From positions 71,436 through 135,435 of the forward strand of contig DAORND010000001.1 of the NCBI GenBank assembly GCA_035440755.1: a stretch of 64,000 nucleotides of DNA, in the 5' to 3' direction. Below are positions 26,905 to 35,246 of this stretch, piece by piece. Numbering within the stretch: position 1 is the first letter of the stretch; each line of letters opens with the position of its first letter. Source of the stretch: Aquimonas sp002352135. GTDB taxonomy: Bacteria > Pseudomonadota > Gammaproteobacteria > Xanthomonadales > Xanthomonadaceae. The notes beneath the pieces were generated by a model. That model was given only the letters and a program-made list of their open reading frames with translations, was not told the origin of the DNA and did not search any database. Position numbers and translations under genes: made by a program.

Positions 26905-28131
26905 ATGGCGGCGAACAGCAGCAATCCGTTCTTGGATTCGGTCAACGCATGGGGTGAACGCAGCATGGCGTTCTGGAACTCGATGCTTCGTGAACCAGCA
27001 GCGAGTCCTTTTCTCAGTCCCTCGGCAACCGGCTTCATGCCGCCGGGGATGAGTTTTCCCGGCATGCCACCAAGCGCGCCTTCGTGGAATCCGTTCGGCA
27101 ACGTCTGCGCCCCGTCTTCCAGTCAGGGAATGGATTGGATGGGTCAGGCACAACAGTTCTACCAGACGCTGCAGCAAGCCATGGGTAGCCTGCCGGATTT
27201 GCGCCAGATGGATGTCGCCGGTATCGCCGAACAGTGGCGCAAGGCCATGCTCGACTCGGCGGCTGCGCCGCGCATGCCCAGTGCCTTCACCCAAACGTGG
27301 CAGCAGTCACTCGATACGCCGGGGCTGGGTTTTGCGCGTGAACACCAGGGACGCTGGCAGGAATGGCTGAAAGCACGCGATGTCTACTTGGCAGTGATGC
27401 AGCGCTACGGTCAGAAAATGCAAGCCGTTCAGGTCGAAGGCATGCGTCGCTTCGAACAGCGCTTGCAGGCGCATAGCGCGCCGGACAAACAATTGAAATC
27501 GATGCGCGCTGTGTTCGATCTGTGGGTGGATGCCAGCGAAGAAGCCTTCGCCGAGGCGGCATTGGCCGAGGACTATCGGCATCTGTACGGCGAGCTGGTC
27601 AATGCGCAAATGCGGTTGCGAGCAGCAGGGCAGGCAATCATGGACAGTGCGTCAGCGTCGATGGGGCTGCCAACCCGAGCGGAGTTGGACGGGGCGCATC
27701 GCAAGACGCATGCGCTGAAGCTCGAATTGCGGGAAATCAAACGTCGCCTGCAGATGCTCGAACAGCGACGCTCCTCAACGGTGGTGGAGCCCACTACCGC
27801 TGTGACAACGCCGGCCGCGGAAGTCCTGTCACCGAGCAGCATGGTCTCGCCCAAGCGCAGCAAGCCGGCACCAACCGCCACGGCGAAGCCTGTATCGAAA
27901 ACGTCGGCAACGCTTGCGCGTACACGATCTGGCGACCGCGTTGGCGAGAAGTCCCGCGCCAAGTCCTCGGCGAAAGTCAGTGTTGCCGTGCCTGCGCAAA
28001 GCGCGAAGGTGCTTCCCATGAGGCGCAAGCTGACCAAACCGCAGCCGTTGATCGCTGTGCCGCCGCCGCCCGCCATTGGCAAGGCGAGTGCCTCCGCAGC
28101 AGGCAAGTCCACCAAGCGCAAGGGAGGCTGA
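26905..28131 (+). CDS. phaE: Class III PHA synthase subunit PhaE with long basic tail
   Basis: A 408-aa PhaE, the non-catalytic partner of class III PhaC. The ATG at 26905 has GGAGG nine bases upstream. The N-terminal ~200 residues hold the PhaE landmarks (FLDSVNAWGERSMAFWN, REHQGRWQEWLKARDVYLA, LFDLWVDASEEAFAE-like segment, LYGELVNAQMRLR). A helix-rich, coiled-coil-like part follows (KTHALKLELREIKRRLQMLEQRR). The last ~115 residues are Ala/Pro/Lys/Ser low complexity, strongly basic and probably disordered (KRSKPAPTATAKPVSKTS, KSRAKSSAKVSVAVP, ending KSTKRKGG). The stop is three bases before phaC, so the two subunits are co-translated. Confidence 0.92.
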   Translation: MAANSSNPFLDSVNAWGERSMAFWNSMLREPAASPFLSPSATGFMPPGMSFPGMPPSAPSWNPFGNVCAPSSSQGMDWMGQAQQFYQTLQQAMGSLPDLRQMDVAGIAEQWRKAMLDSAAAPRMPSAFTQTWQQSLDTPGLGFAREHQGRWQEWLKARDVYLAVMQRYGQKMQAVQVEGMRRFEQRLQAHSAPDKQLKSMRAVFDLWVDASEEAFAEAALAEDYRHLYGELVNAQMRLRAAGQAIMDSASASMGLPTRAELDGAHRKTHALKLELREIKRRLQMLEQRRSSTVVEPTTAVTTPAAEVLSPSSMVSPKRSKPAPTATAKPVSKTSATLARTRSGDRVGEKSRAKSSAKVSVAVPAQSAKVLPMRRKLTKPQPLIAVPPPPAIGKASASAAGKSTKRKGG

Positions 28132-28134
28132 TTT

Positions 28135-29199
28135 ATGTTCGGGCCTATTGGAATATCCCCTGCACAATGGACGCAGGAATGGCTGACGACACAGCGGCAA
28201 ATCCGCAACGGGGCCAGCGTGTTGGCTCAAGTGGGCGAAGTCGAGTTTGGTGCCACCCCCAAGGAGGCCGTGTTCAGCGACGAACGCGTCACCCTTTATC
28301 GCTACAAAGGCGAGCATGCCCCCACCGAACAGGTGCCGATTCTGATCAGCTATGCCCTGGTCAATCGCCCCTACATGGTTGATCTGCAAGAGGATCGCTC
28401 GCTGGTGCGCCAATTGTTGGCGCGCGGTCACGACATCTATCTGATCGATTGGGGCTATCCGGATCTCTCAGATCGCTTCGATACTCTCGACGACTACATC
28501 AATGGCTGGCTGCATAGCTGTGTGGAGGAGGTTTGCCGTCGTCATGGCTTGCCCTCGATCAATCTGCTGGGAATCTGTCAGGGTGGTGCGTTTTCGCTTT
28601 GCTACACCGCCATGCACCCCGAGCGCGTGCGCAATTTGATCACCATGGTCACGCCGGTGGATTTCCACACGCCGGACAACATGCTCTCGCACTGGACGCG
28701 TGAGATGGATATCGATCTGTTCGTCGATACGTTAGGCAATATTCCGGCGGACCTGATGAACTTCTGCTACCTCACGCTCAAGCCCTATCGGCTGTTCCTG
28801 CAGAAGTACATCGGCATGCTGGATGTGGTCGAAGACGCGGATGAAGTCGAGAACTTCATGCGCATGGAAAAGTGGATCTTCGATTCACCGGATCAGGCGG
28901 GGGAGGCGTTCCGGCAGTTCATCCGTGATTTCTATCAGGGCAACAAGCTGATCCGTGGCGGTTTGCAGATCGGCCGTCATGATGTCGACCTGTCTCGCGT
29001 GCGGTGCCCAGTGCTGAACATCTTTGCCGAGCAGGATCATCTCGTGCCGCCTGCAGCGTCGAAGGCGATGGCGAAAGCGGTCGGGACGCGTGACTACTCC
29101 GAGTTGTCCTTCCGTGGTGGTCACATCGGCATCTACGTCTCCAGCCGCGCGCAGAAGGAAGTACCCGACGCAGTGGATGCCTGGTTGGCCAAACGCTGA
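28135..29199 (+). CDS. phaC: Class III poly(3-hydroxyalkanoate) synthase PhaC
   Basis: A 354-aa alpha/beta-hydrolase-fold PHA synthase of class III length. The catalytic triad is visible: Cys148 in the lipase-like box GICQGG, Asp301 in EQDHLVPP and His330 in GGHIGIYVS. These agree within one residue with the known triad of Allochromatium vinosum PhaC. Other family segments are DIYLIDWGYPD and LDDYINGWL. With PhaE it polymerises (R)-3-hydroxybutyryl-CoA into PHB granules. A strong bidirectional terminator follows. Confidence 0.96.
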   Translation: MFGPIGISPAQWTQEWLTTQRQIRNGASVLAQVGEVEFGATPKEAVFSDERVTLYRYKGEHAPTEQVPILISYALVNRPYMVDLQEDRSLVRQLLARGHDIYLIDWGYPDLSDRFDTLDDYINGWLHSCVEEVCRRHGLPSINLLGICQGGAFSLCYTAMHPERVRNLITMVTPVDFHTPDNMLSHWTREMDIDLFVDTLGNIPADLMNFCYLTLKPYRLFLQKYIGMLDVVEDADEVENFMRMEKWIFDSPDQAGEAFRQFIRDFYQGNKLIRGGLQIGRHDVDLSRVRCPVLNIFAEQDHLVPPAASKAMAKAVGTRDYSELSFRGGHIGIYVSSRAQKEVPDAVDAWLAKR

Positions 29200-29214
29200 T
29201 TGAGAGGTGGTAAC

Positions 29215-29243
29215 AAAAAACGCCCCGTGGCGGGGCGTTTTTT
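29215..29243. terminator. Bidirectional rho-independent terminator between phaC and phaR
   Basis: A6-CGCCCCG (29215-29227), loop TGG, CGGGGCG-T6 (29231-29243): a perfect 13-bp stem with A-tract and T-tract, able to terminate both phaEC and the convergent phaR. Confidence 0.93.
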
Positions 29244-29315
29244 GTTCATCGCCGGGCGACATGGTGGCCGACTGCGCCCGTCCGTTGCGGCAGACGCTAG
29301 CGTTGCAGGTTCGGG

Positions 29316-29864
29316 TCAACGACGCCGTGTGGTGCTCCCTCGGACATCCGCCGTTGCGGAGCCAGTCGCGGGTGGTTCCGGGCGATTGGCGTCCGGTTTG
29401 CTTGGGTCCGTCGGCCCAGCCATGCCGCCGGATTTCAGCAGGCCATCCTGAAACGAGCGCCACAAATCCATATTGCGTTCGGTGAGTGAATTCAGCATCG
29501 ACCAGGGTGTCTTGCCCAGCAGATTGTTCAATTGGCTGCGGAATTGATGCTGCTGGTCGGTGAACAACTGCATGCTGCGTTCAAGGTAGCTGCCCATGAA
29601 GCCCTGCAGCGAGTCGCCATACATCCGAATCACCTGGCTCAACAGCTGAGTGGAGAACATCGGCTGACCACGCTCCTCGTGCTCGGCGATGATTTGCAAC
29701 AACACCGAGCGGGACAGATCTTCCCCAGTCTTGGCATCGCGAACTTCGATTTCTTCGCCATCGACAATGAGTTGCCGAACGTCTTCCAGCGTGATGTAGC
29801 TGGAGATGTCGGTGTCGTACAGACGGCGATTGGGATACTTCTTGATGATGCGCGGCTTGGACAT
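29316..29864 (-). CDS. phaR: PHA synthesis repressor PhaR
   Basis: A 182-aa regulator. The N-terminal PHB/PHA-accumulation DNA-binding domain is unmistakable (IIKKYPNRRLYDTDISSYITLEDVRQLI), followed by the PHB-granule-binding middle region (RSVLLQIIAEHEERGQPMFS, LSQVIRMYGDSLQGFMGSYLERS). The C-terminus is Pro/Thr/Arg-rich and disordered. PhaR binds phasin and pha promoters and is titrated off by nascent PHB. It is on the minus strand downstream of phaB with a 92-base gap, and may share its transcript. No phasin gene is visible nearby. Confidence 0.94.
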   Translation of the reverse strand: MSKPRIIKKYPNRRLYDTDISSYITLEDVRQLIVDGEEIEVRDAKTGEDLSRSVLLQIIAEHEERGQPMFSTQLLSQVIRMYGDSLQGFMGSYLERSMQLFTDQQHQFRSQLNNLLGKTPWSMLNSLTERNMDLWRSFQDGLLKSGGMAGPTDPSKPDANRPEPPATGSATADVRGSTTRRR

Positions 29865-29956
29865 GAGGACTACTCGCTAGTAACAAGGCGCCGCAGCGCG
29901 ATGGTCAGACTGGCTGGGGGCAAACGCAGTCGCTGCGACGCAGCAACACCGGCATC

Positions 29957-30697
29957 TTACCAGCCCATGTGATGACCGCCATTGATGTCGAGATTGGAGC
30001 CGGTGATCCATGCAGCCTCATCGGATACCAGGAAGCCCACCGCATAGGCGATTTCTTCCGGCTTTCCGAGTCGCCCTGTGGGGATGTCGGCAACGATCTT
30101 GGCGCGAACCTCTTCGGGCACGGCCATCACCATGTCGGTCGCGACATAGCCGGGCGAGACCGTGTTGACCGTGATGCCAAGTTTGGCGTTCTCGCGCGCC
30201 AGCGAAATGGTGAAACCGTGCATGCCCGCCTTGGCGGCGGCATAGTTGGCTTGCCCATATTGGCCCTTCAAACCGTTGATGGAGCTGATCTGCACGATCC
30301 GGCCCCATTTGCGATCACGCATGCCATCAATCACCGGGCGCGTGACGTTGAAACAGGCATTCAGATTGGTATTGATGACTTCGTGCCACTGACTCGCACT
30401 CATGCGATGGAAGGTGCCGTCACGAGTAATGCCGGCGTTGTTGATCAGCACGTCGACCGGTCCAAGTGCGGCTTCCACCGCGGCGATCATGGCAGCGCCC
30501 CCTTCGGGACTGCCCACATCGCCGGGCACGATCGTGATGTCGAAGCCTTCCGCCTTGCGTGCCGCCTGCCATTCCAGCGCCTTGGCTTCATTTCGATAGT
30601 TGGTGGCCACGCGCAATCCCATGCCAACCAGTCGTTTGCATATGGCGGTGCCAATGCCGCCGGTGCCACCAGTGACCAATGCCACGCGTGCTGTCAT
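29957..30697 (-). CDS. phaB: Acetoacetyl-CoA reductase PhaB
   Basis: A 246-aa short-chain dehydrogenase. NADPH site TGGTGGIG at the N-terminus, NNAG, catalytic Ser/Tyr/Lys in SSINGLKGQYGQANYAAAK, and the PhaB-type C-terminus TGSNLDINGGHHM. It differs from FabG (also in this window) by N-terminal TNYRNEAKALEWQ and the NGLKGQ/NGGHHM segments that are typical of phaB. GGGAG eight bases before the ATG fits initiation. It reduces acetoacetyl-CoA to (R)-3-hydroxybutyryl-CoA for PhaEC. No phaA thiolase gene is in the window. Confidence 0.93.
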   Translation of the reverse strand: MTARVALVTGGTGGIGTAICKRLVGMGLRVATNYRNEAKALEWQAARKAEGFDITIVPGDVGSPEGGAAMIAAVEAALGPVDVLINNAGITRDGTFHRMSASQWHEVINTNLNACFNVTRPVIDGMRDRKWGRIVQISSINGLKGQYGQANYAAAKAGMHGFTISLARENAKLGITVNTVSPGYVATDMVMAVPEEVRAKIVADIPTGRLGKPEEIAYAVGFLVSDEAAWITGSNLDINGGHHMGW

Positions 30698-30909
30698 GTT
30701 CGCTCTCCCGGTTTTGTGCTGTTGGATGTGTCAACCGCGCGTGTGCCCGCGCTGGTTCTTTGAATTCTACACAGAGAATACGGCGGGCCGAGGATTGCGT
30801 ACTACGACCATAGGCTCAGTTGGCGATACACGTTTGCGAGATGCCGTGGACGATGGGGGCGGGCAGTTTGTCCTGCGCTGGAGTTGCCGGGCCCCAAGTG
30901 CGGGGAGCT

Positions 30910-31830
30910 TCACTCGCCTTGCGAATTGACGGGTCCGGACGGTCTTAGTTCCGAGCGCGGTATTCGATTGGGCTCGAAGCTACGCAGCGCTTCCTGCAGC
31001 CAACGGTTCGGGTTGCGCGCGACGATGGGCTCGACTTGTCCGAGGAGACGCCAGACCACATTCATCGCAGGTAGGGGGTCACTCTCTGTGACCGGTGTGG
31101 CGAGACTGGACTTGCTCAACTTGTGGCCATCGACATCCAGGACTAGCGGCAGGTGCGCGTATTCCGTCTGCGGGACCGCGAGTATTTGCTGCAGATAGCG
31201 CTGTCTCGGGGCGGAGTCCAGAAGATCAGCGCCGCGCACCACATGGGTGATCTGCTGTGCGGCGTCATCCACAACCACCGCCAATTGATAGGCCCAAAGA
31301 CCATCGGCGCGGAACAGGACAAAATCGCCAACCTCGGTGTCGAGCTGCTGGACGAAGGTTCCATGGATGCGGTCTTCAATGGTGATCGTCAACCCGTCAG
31401 GCACCCTCAGTCTGACGGCAGCCGTATGCCCGGAAGGGTGTTCGAGGCATTTTCGATGGATGTTGCCCTCGTCACGCAAGTCATTGCGGCTGCAACGGCA
31501 AGGGAATGCTGCGTTCTGATCCAGTAGCGTTTGCAGGGCGGACCGATAGATGTCCTGCCGATGGCTTTGGCGTAGTACGGGCAGGTCGCTCTCGAGGCCG
31601 AATGCCGCCAATGTACGCAATTGCTGCTCGGCGATCCCCTCCACGCAACGCGGTGTATCGACATCCTCGATGCGGACCAGCCATTCCCCATCGGCATGGC
31701 GTGCCATCATCCAGCTTCCGATGGCAGCCAACAATGACCCGAGGTGCAGCGGGCCGGTGGGTGATGGCGCGAAACGGCCCCGGTAGGCGGATCGTGTGTT
31801 CCCAGCACGGGTTTCGACGTCCAAAGTCAT
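30910..31830 (-). CDS. gluQ: Glutamyl-Q tRNA(Asp) synthetase
   Basis: A 306-aa truncated GluRS paralogue lacking an anticodon-binding domain. Class I signatures: APSPTGPLHLGSL (HIGH region) and HKLSKS (KMSKS region). Zinc ligands are probably the CRC pair and a following Cys in NIHRKC. WAYQLAVVVDDAAQQITHVVRGADLL is a conserved family block. GluQ-RS glutamylates queuosine at the wobble position of tRNA-Asp. The ATG at 31830 begins directly before the YRGRFAPSPTG core; the frame remains open 207 bases upstream but that part is only the antisense of the htpX leader region. Confidence 0.93.
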   Translation of the reverse strand: MTLDVETRAGNTRSAYRGRFAPSPTGPLHLGSLLAAIGSWMMARHADGEWLVRIEDVDTPRCVEGIAEQQLRTLAAFGLESDLPVLRQSHRQDIYRSALQTLLDQNAAFPCRCSRNDLRDEGNIHRKCLEHPSGHTAAVRLRVPDGLTITIEDRIHGTFVQQLDTEVGDFVLFRADGLWAYQLAVVVDDAAQQITHVVRGADLLDSAPRQRYLQQILAVPQTEYAHLPLVLDVDGHKLSKSSLATPVTESDPLPAMNVVWRLLGQVEPIVARNPNRWLQEALRSFEPNRIPRSELRPSGPVNSQGE

Positions 31831-32085
31831 TCGCAAATGAATCCTTGGAGCCTGCGCGGCAGAAACGATCGAGGCGAAAAGTCGGCTGCGCGAGGACAGA
31901 TTTTCGGCGATTCGCCGGTCCATAGCACGGCTATGGGCCAAGAATCGGCGGAAATATTGGACCGCGCAGACGGCTTTGCAGACCGGTCGGCTTTTGCCGC
32001 GCAGGTTCCTTGGCTTGATTTTGACGCGGCATGCCACATTGTCAGCAGGCGGATTTCATTTGGAACACTGGCTGGAGGTTCAAGC

Positions 32086-32964
32086 ATGAAGCGGATCCTG
32101 TTGTTCGTTGCCACCAACATGGCGGTGCTGTTGATTGCCAGCATTGTGATGCGACTGTTGGGAATAGATCAGTATCTGGCTGCAAGCGGGCAGGATTTTG
32201 GTGGCCTGTTGGTGTTCGGAGCCATCCTTGGCTTCAGTGGCTCGATCATTTCGCTGTTGATGTCGAAGTGGGTGGCCAAGCAGAGCACCGGCGCACAGGT
32301 CATCACCCAGCCGCGCAACGAGCTTGAAGCTTGGCTGCTCAACACGGTCCAGCGTCAGGCGCAGTCGGCAGGGATTCAGATGCCCGAGGTGGCGGTTTAC
32401 GATGCGCCAGAAATCAATGCGTTCGCGACCGGGCCCAGTCGCAACAATTCCTTGGTCGCCGTTTCAACCGGACTCCTGCGCGGCATGTCGCGCGATGAAG
32501 CTGAGGCTGTGCTGGCGCATGAGGTCAGCCACGTTGCCAATGGCGATATGGTAACGATGGCCTTGCTGCAAGGGGTGCTGAACACCTTTGTGATCGTCCT
32601 GTCCCGCTTGATCGGGCGTGTTGTGGATCAGGTGGTTTTTCGCAATGAGCGCGAAGGCGGTATCGGCTTCTTCGTGGTCAGCATGGTCGCGCAGGTTCTG
32701 CTGGGTATTCTGGCGTCGATGATCGCCATGGCCTTTTCGCGGCATCGCGAATACCGTGCTGACGCGGGGGCTGCCAAGCTGGTCGGCGCACCGAAAATGA
32801 TCGCTGCCCTGCAACGACTGAAGAACAACCATGGCGAGAACACCTTGCCCGATGCAGTCCAAGCCTTCGGTATTTCCGGGCGCATGAGTCAGGGATTGCA
32901 GAAACTATTCCTGAGTCACCCGCCGCTTGATGAGCGCATTGCCGCGTTGCAGTCGAATAGCTGA
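32086..32964 (+). CDS. htpX: Membrane zinc metalloprotease HtpX
   Basis: A 292-aa inner-membrane M48 protease of exact family length. The start at 32086 has GGAGG seven bases upstream and opens MKRILLFVATNMAVLLIAS. Two N-terminal membrane helices are followed by the zincin motif HEVSH (residues 145-149), two more hydrophobic segments and the third zinc ligand in SRHREYRADAGAA. HtpX degrades misfolded membrane proteins and is usually stress induced (CpxR or sigma-32). It is divergent from gluQ with a 255-base spacer in which I could not identify a heat-shock promoter. Confidence 0.95.
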   Translation: MKRILLFVATNMAVLLIASIVMRLLGIDQYLAASGQDFGGLLVFGAILGFSGSIISLLMSKWVAKQSTGAQVITQPRNELEAWLLNTVQRQAQSAGIQMPEVAVYDAPEINAFATGPSRNNSLVAVSTGLLRGMSRDEAEAVLAHEVSHVANGDMVTMALLQGVLNTFVIVLSRLIGRVVDQVVFRNEREGGIGFFVVSMVAQVLLGILASMIAMAFSRHREYRADAGAAKLVGAPKMIAALQRLKNNHGENTLPDAVQAFGISGRMSQGLQKLFLSHPPLDERIAALQSNS

Positions 32965-32984
32965 TCAAGGCGTTTGAGGTGGCT

Positions 32985-33013
32985 GCCCGGACCGCGTAAA
33001 CACGGTTCCGGGC
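32985..33013. terminator. Hairpin between convergent htpX and fimX-like genes
   Basis: GCCCGGACCG (32985-32994) pairs with CGG-T-TCCGGGC (33003-33013), one bulged T, 8-base loop. It is 21 bases after the htpX stop. There is no T-run. Confidence 0.5.
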
Positions 33014-33077
33014 GTCTCCGCGCCGGTCATGCAACAGGCTCGATGCGTGTTCTTGGCTCGCCGACCTCGCTTGCCGG

Positions 33078-35123
33078 TTACTGGAACTCGTAGTTCATTT
33101 CGGTGCCAGCGGCGGCGAGGAAATTGCCCTGCACATAGCTGACAGTGCTGGTGAAAAGCACGCTCATACTGGCAGCGTCCTGCACAAATTCCGCAATAGT
33201 CAGCTTGTCCTGAGCATGTGCGCGTTCTGCGATCGCCTTCACGCGGCGCTGATTTTCTATATTGCGCCCCAAGTCCTCGGTAAAACGACGGTCGATCTTC
33301 AGCATAGAAGCATCCAGATGCTTGAGCAGGTCGAACGAATTTCCCGATGTGCCGAATTGCTCGATGCACATCGCGCAGCCCAGAGTGGAAACCTTGCGCA
33401 GGAAGTCCTGAGCGGCCTTGAGCTGGGTAGAGACGCGGCTTTCCGGGATGCCGAACACCAATTGATCACCGCCAACGCCACTCGTCTTGAGCAGATTGCC
33501 GATCCAGGTCGGCAGGCTCGGGTCCAGCATGCTCTGTGGGGTGAGTTTGATTAGCAAACGGGTTCGGGTGCCGGCCTCATTGCGTTTTGCCAGTACGGCA
33601 ATGGCGTGCGACAGCACCCAGCGGTCGATCTTCTCGATCAGGCCATGATCCTCGGCAATGGGCAGAAAGGTCAGCGGCGGCACCACTTCGCCATCGGTGC
33701 CCTTCATGCGAAGCAAGGTTTCGTAGAACTCACTCGCGTCGCCCTGCAGGCTGATGATCGGTTGGTAGTAGAGCAGGAATTCGTTTGACTTCAGCGCAGA
33801 CTGGATGCGTTCGACCCAAGCTTTGATTCTCGCGGCTTCCTGTCGATCATCTGCCGAGGGATCAAACAGTTGCGTGCGATTGCCACCCTCGGAGAGGGCG
33901 ATTTGGAGACATTGGCTGGCTTTGCCCAGTGCGGTCGCTACGTCGACTGACTTGGGCCCGATCTGCACGCCGCCGATACTCAACGTCAAGGTCAATGATC
34001 GCTTGCCGACTTCGATGATATGGCCTTGAACCTTGGCGCGCAAAAGCTCAGCAAACTCACGTGTCTGGGCGAAGTCGCTGTTGACGAGATGCAGACCGAA
34101 GCTGTGGTCGGACAGCCGCGCAATCTCCGCACCATCGACCAGGTGACTGCGCAGAAGGTCCGAGAGGTCGCGCAGCAGCTCGTCGGCGTGGTTGAGTCCG
34201 ATCTCGTTCAGCACCACGCCGAAATTGTCGATTTCCAGCAGCAGCGCTGCTTCGTTCTGTGCGCCTTTGAGGCCGCGTGCCAAGGCAGAATCGAGCAGAC
34301 TCATGAACTGGGTACGCGACAACAGCCCGGTAACCGGGTCGTTCAGCTTCGGTGCTTCATTCCGTCGGAACACGATCTGCTGACAGGCCTCGCCCTCGTA
34401 GCTGGCGTTGGCGAATTCCATGACCGCATCGAAGACTTCGCCATCGGCGCGGGTTGCGCGCAATGCCAGTGACGAGGGCGGGGGTTCGCCACGGGCGAGT
34501 TTCTTCAGGACCGAACGGAATGCATCCGCGTCGCGATCATCAATCAAGTCCAGCAGAGCAATGCCCTCGAGAACTTCGAGGCTATCGTAGCCGAACATCT
34601 CCAAGTAGGCTTGATTGGCACGGATGTGCATACCTTCGTGCACATACGCGATCGGATCGCGGGAGGAGTCGATCAGTGCATCGCATCGGCGCTCACTTTC
34701 GCGAAGGGCGCTTGCCAAGCGCTGACGGTCGCGACGTTCTGCCAGAAGCGTCATCGCCCACCTAGTCGCTGAAAGCGCTTGGGCCGGCTTCTTCAGGTTG
34801 ATCAACTGGCAGGCGCCGTGTGCATAGGCGTTGGCGTGTATGTCTTCGTCGATACTGCTGTGGGTGGCAATCAGCACCGCATCGCTGGGACTGCCGCGCA
34901 ACGCCGCGGCAATCTGCTCCAGAGTACAGTGCGGGTGCTGGTAGGCGGCGAGCACGATGTCGGTCGTGTTGCCCTCGAGCTGCCTACTCAACTCTTCAAT
35001 ATCGTTGGCACGACTCAAACGAACCGCAAAGCCCCCATTGCGCAGTGCGGAGCTGATCACTTCGCCGTGTTCGACATGGCTTTGCAGCAAGATCAATCGA
35101 ATGGGCGTGTCCTGGTTCGCCAT
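33078..35123 (-). CDS. FimX-like protein: REC-PAS-degenerate GGDEF-degenerate EAL
   Basis: A 681-aa cytoplasmic signalling protein: REC-like domain (1-~125, phosphoacceptor region degenerate), PAS (~150-265), GGDEF-like (~275-430) and EAL-like (~440-680). The GGDEF signature is replaced by RLSDHSF; the EAL motif reads YETLLRM, the usual DDFG is EQFG and the catalytic loop residues are altered. This domain order and enzymatic inactivity match FimX, a c-di-GMP receptor for type IV pilus assembly in Pseudomonas and Xanthomonas. The ATG at 35123 is preferred over a TTG at 35141. A pilZ gene is present at 59509. It could instead be a different degenerate c-di-GMP effector. Confidence 0.8.
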   Translation of the reverse strand: MANQDTPIRLILLQSHVEHGEVISSALRNGGFAVRLSRANDIEELSRQLEGNTTDIVLAAYQHPHCTLEQIAAALRGSPSDAVLIATHSSIDEDIHANAYAHGACQLINLKKPAQALSATRWAMTLLAERRDRQRLASALRESERRCDALIDSSRDPIAYVHEGMHIRANQAYLEMFGYDSLEVLEGIALLDLIDDRDADAFRSVLKKLARGEPPPSSLALRATRADGEVFDAVMEFANASYEGEACQQIVFRRNEAPKLNDPVTGLLSRTQFMSLLDSALARGLKGAQNEAALLLEIDNFGVVLNEIGLNHADELLRDLSDLLRSHLVDGAEIARLSDHSFGLHLVNSDFAQTREFAELLRAKVQGHIIEVGKRSLTLTLSIGGVQIGPKSVDVATALGKASQCLQIALSEGGNRTQLFDPSADDRQEAARIKAWVERIQSALKSNEFLLYYQPIISLQGDASEFYETLLRMKGTDGEVVPPLTFLPIAEDHGLIEKIDRWVLSHAIAVLAKRNEAGTRTRLLIKLTPQSMLDPSLPTWIGNLLKTSGVGGDQLVFGIPESRVSTQLKAAQDFLRKVSTLGCAMCIEQFGTSGNSFDLLKHLDASMLKIDRRFTEDLGRNIENQRRVKAIAERAHAQDKLTIAEFVQDAASMSVLFTSTVSYVQGNFLAAAGTEMNYEFQ

Positions 35124-35246
35124 GGGGGTGGCCGACTCCAAATGTCAAAAACTGGCGACGAGCGTCAGGCTTTGCCCGACGGAAGGCACGTTCTACACAA
35201 ATCCTGCCCGCATGCCAACGGTTGCGAGTGGGATACGTCTGTTGCG

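Noticed and set aside
31837..32085. Upstream in-frame extension of htpX
   Set aside because: HtpX starts with its membrane helix at 32086, which has GGAGG; the extension is antisense to the gluQ leader.
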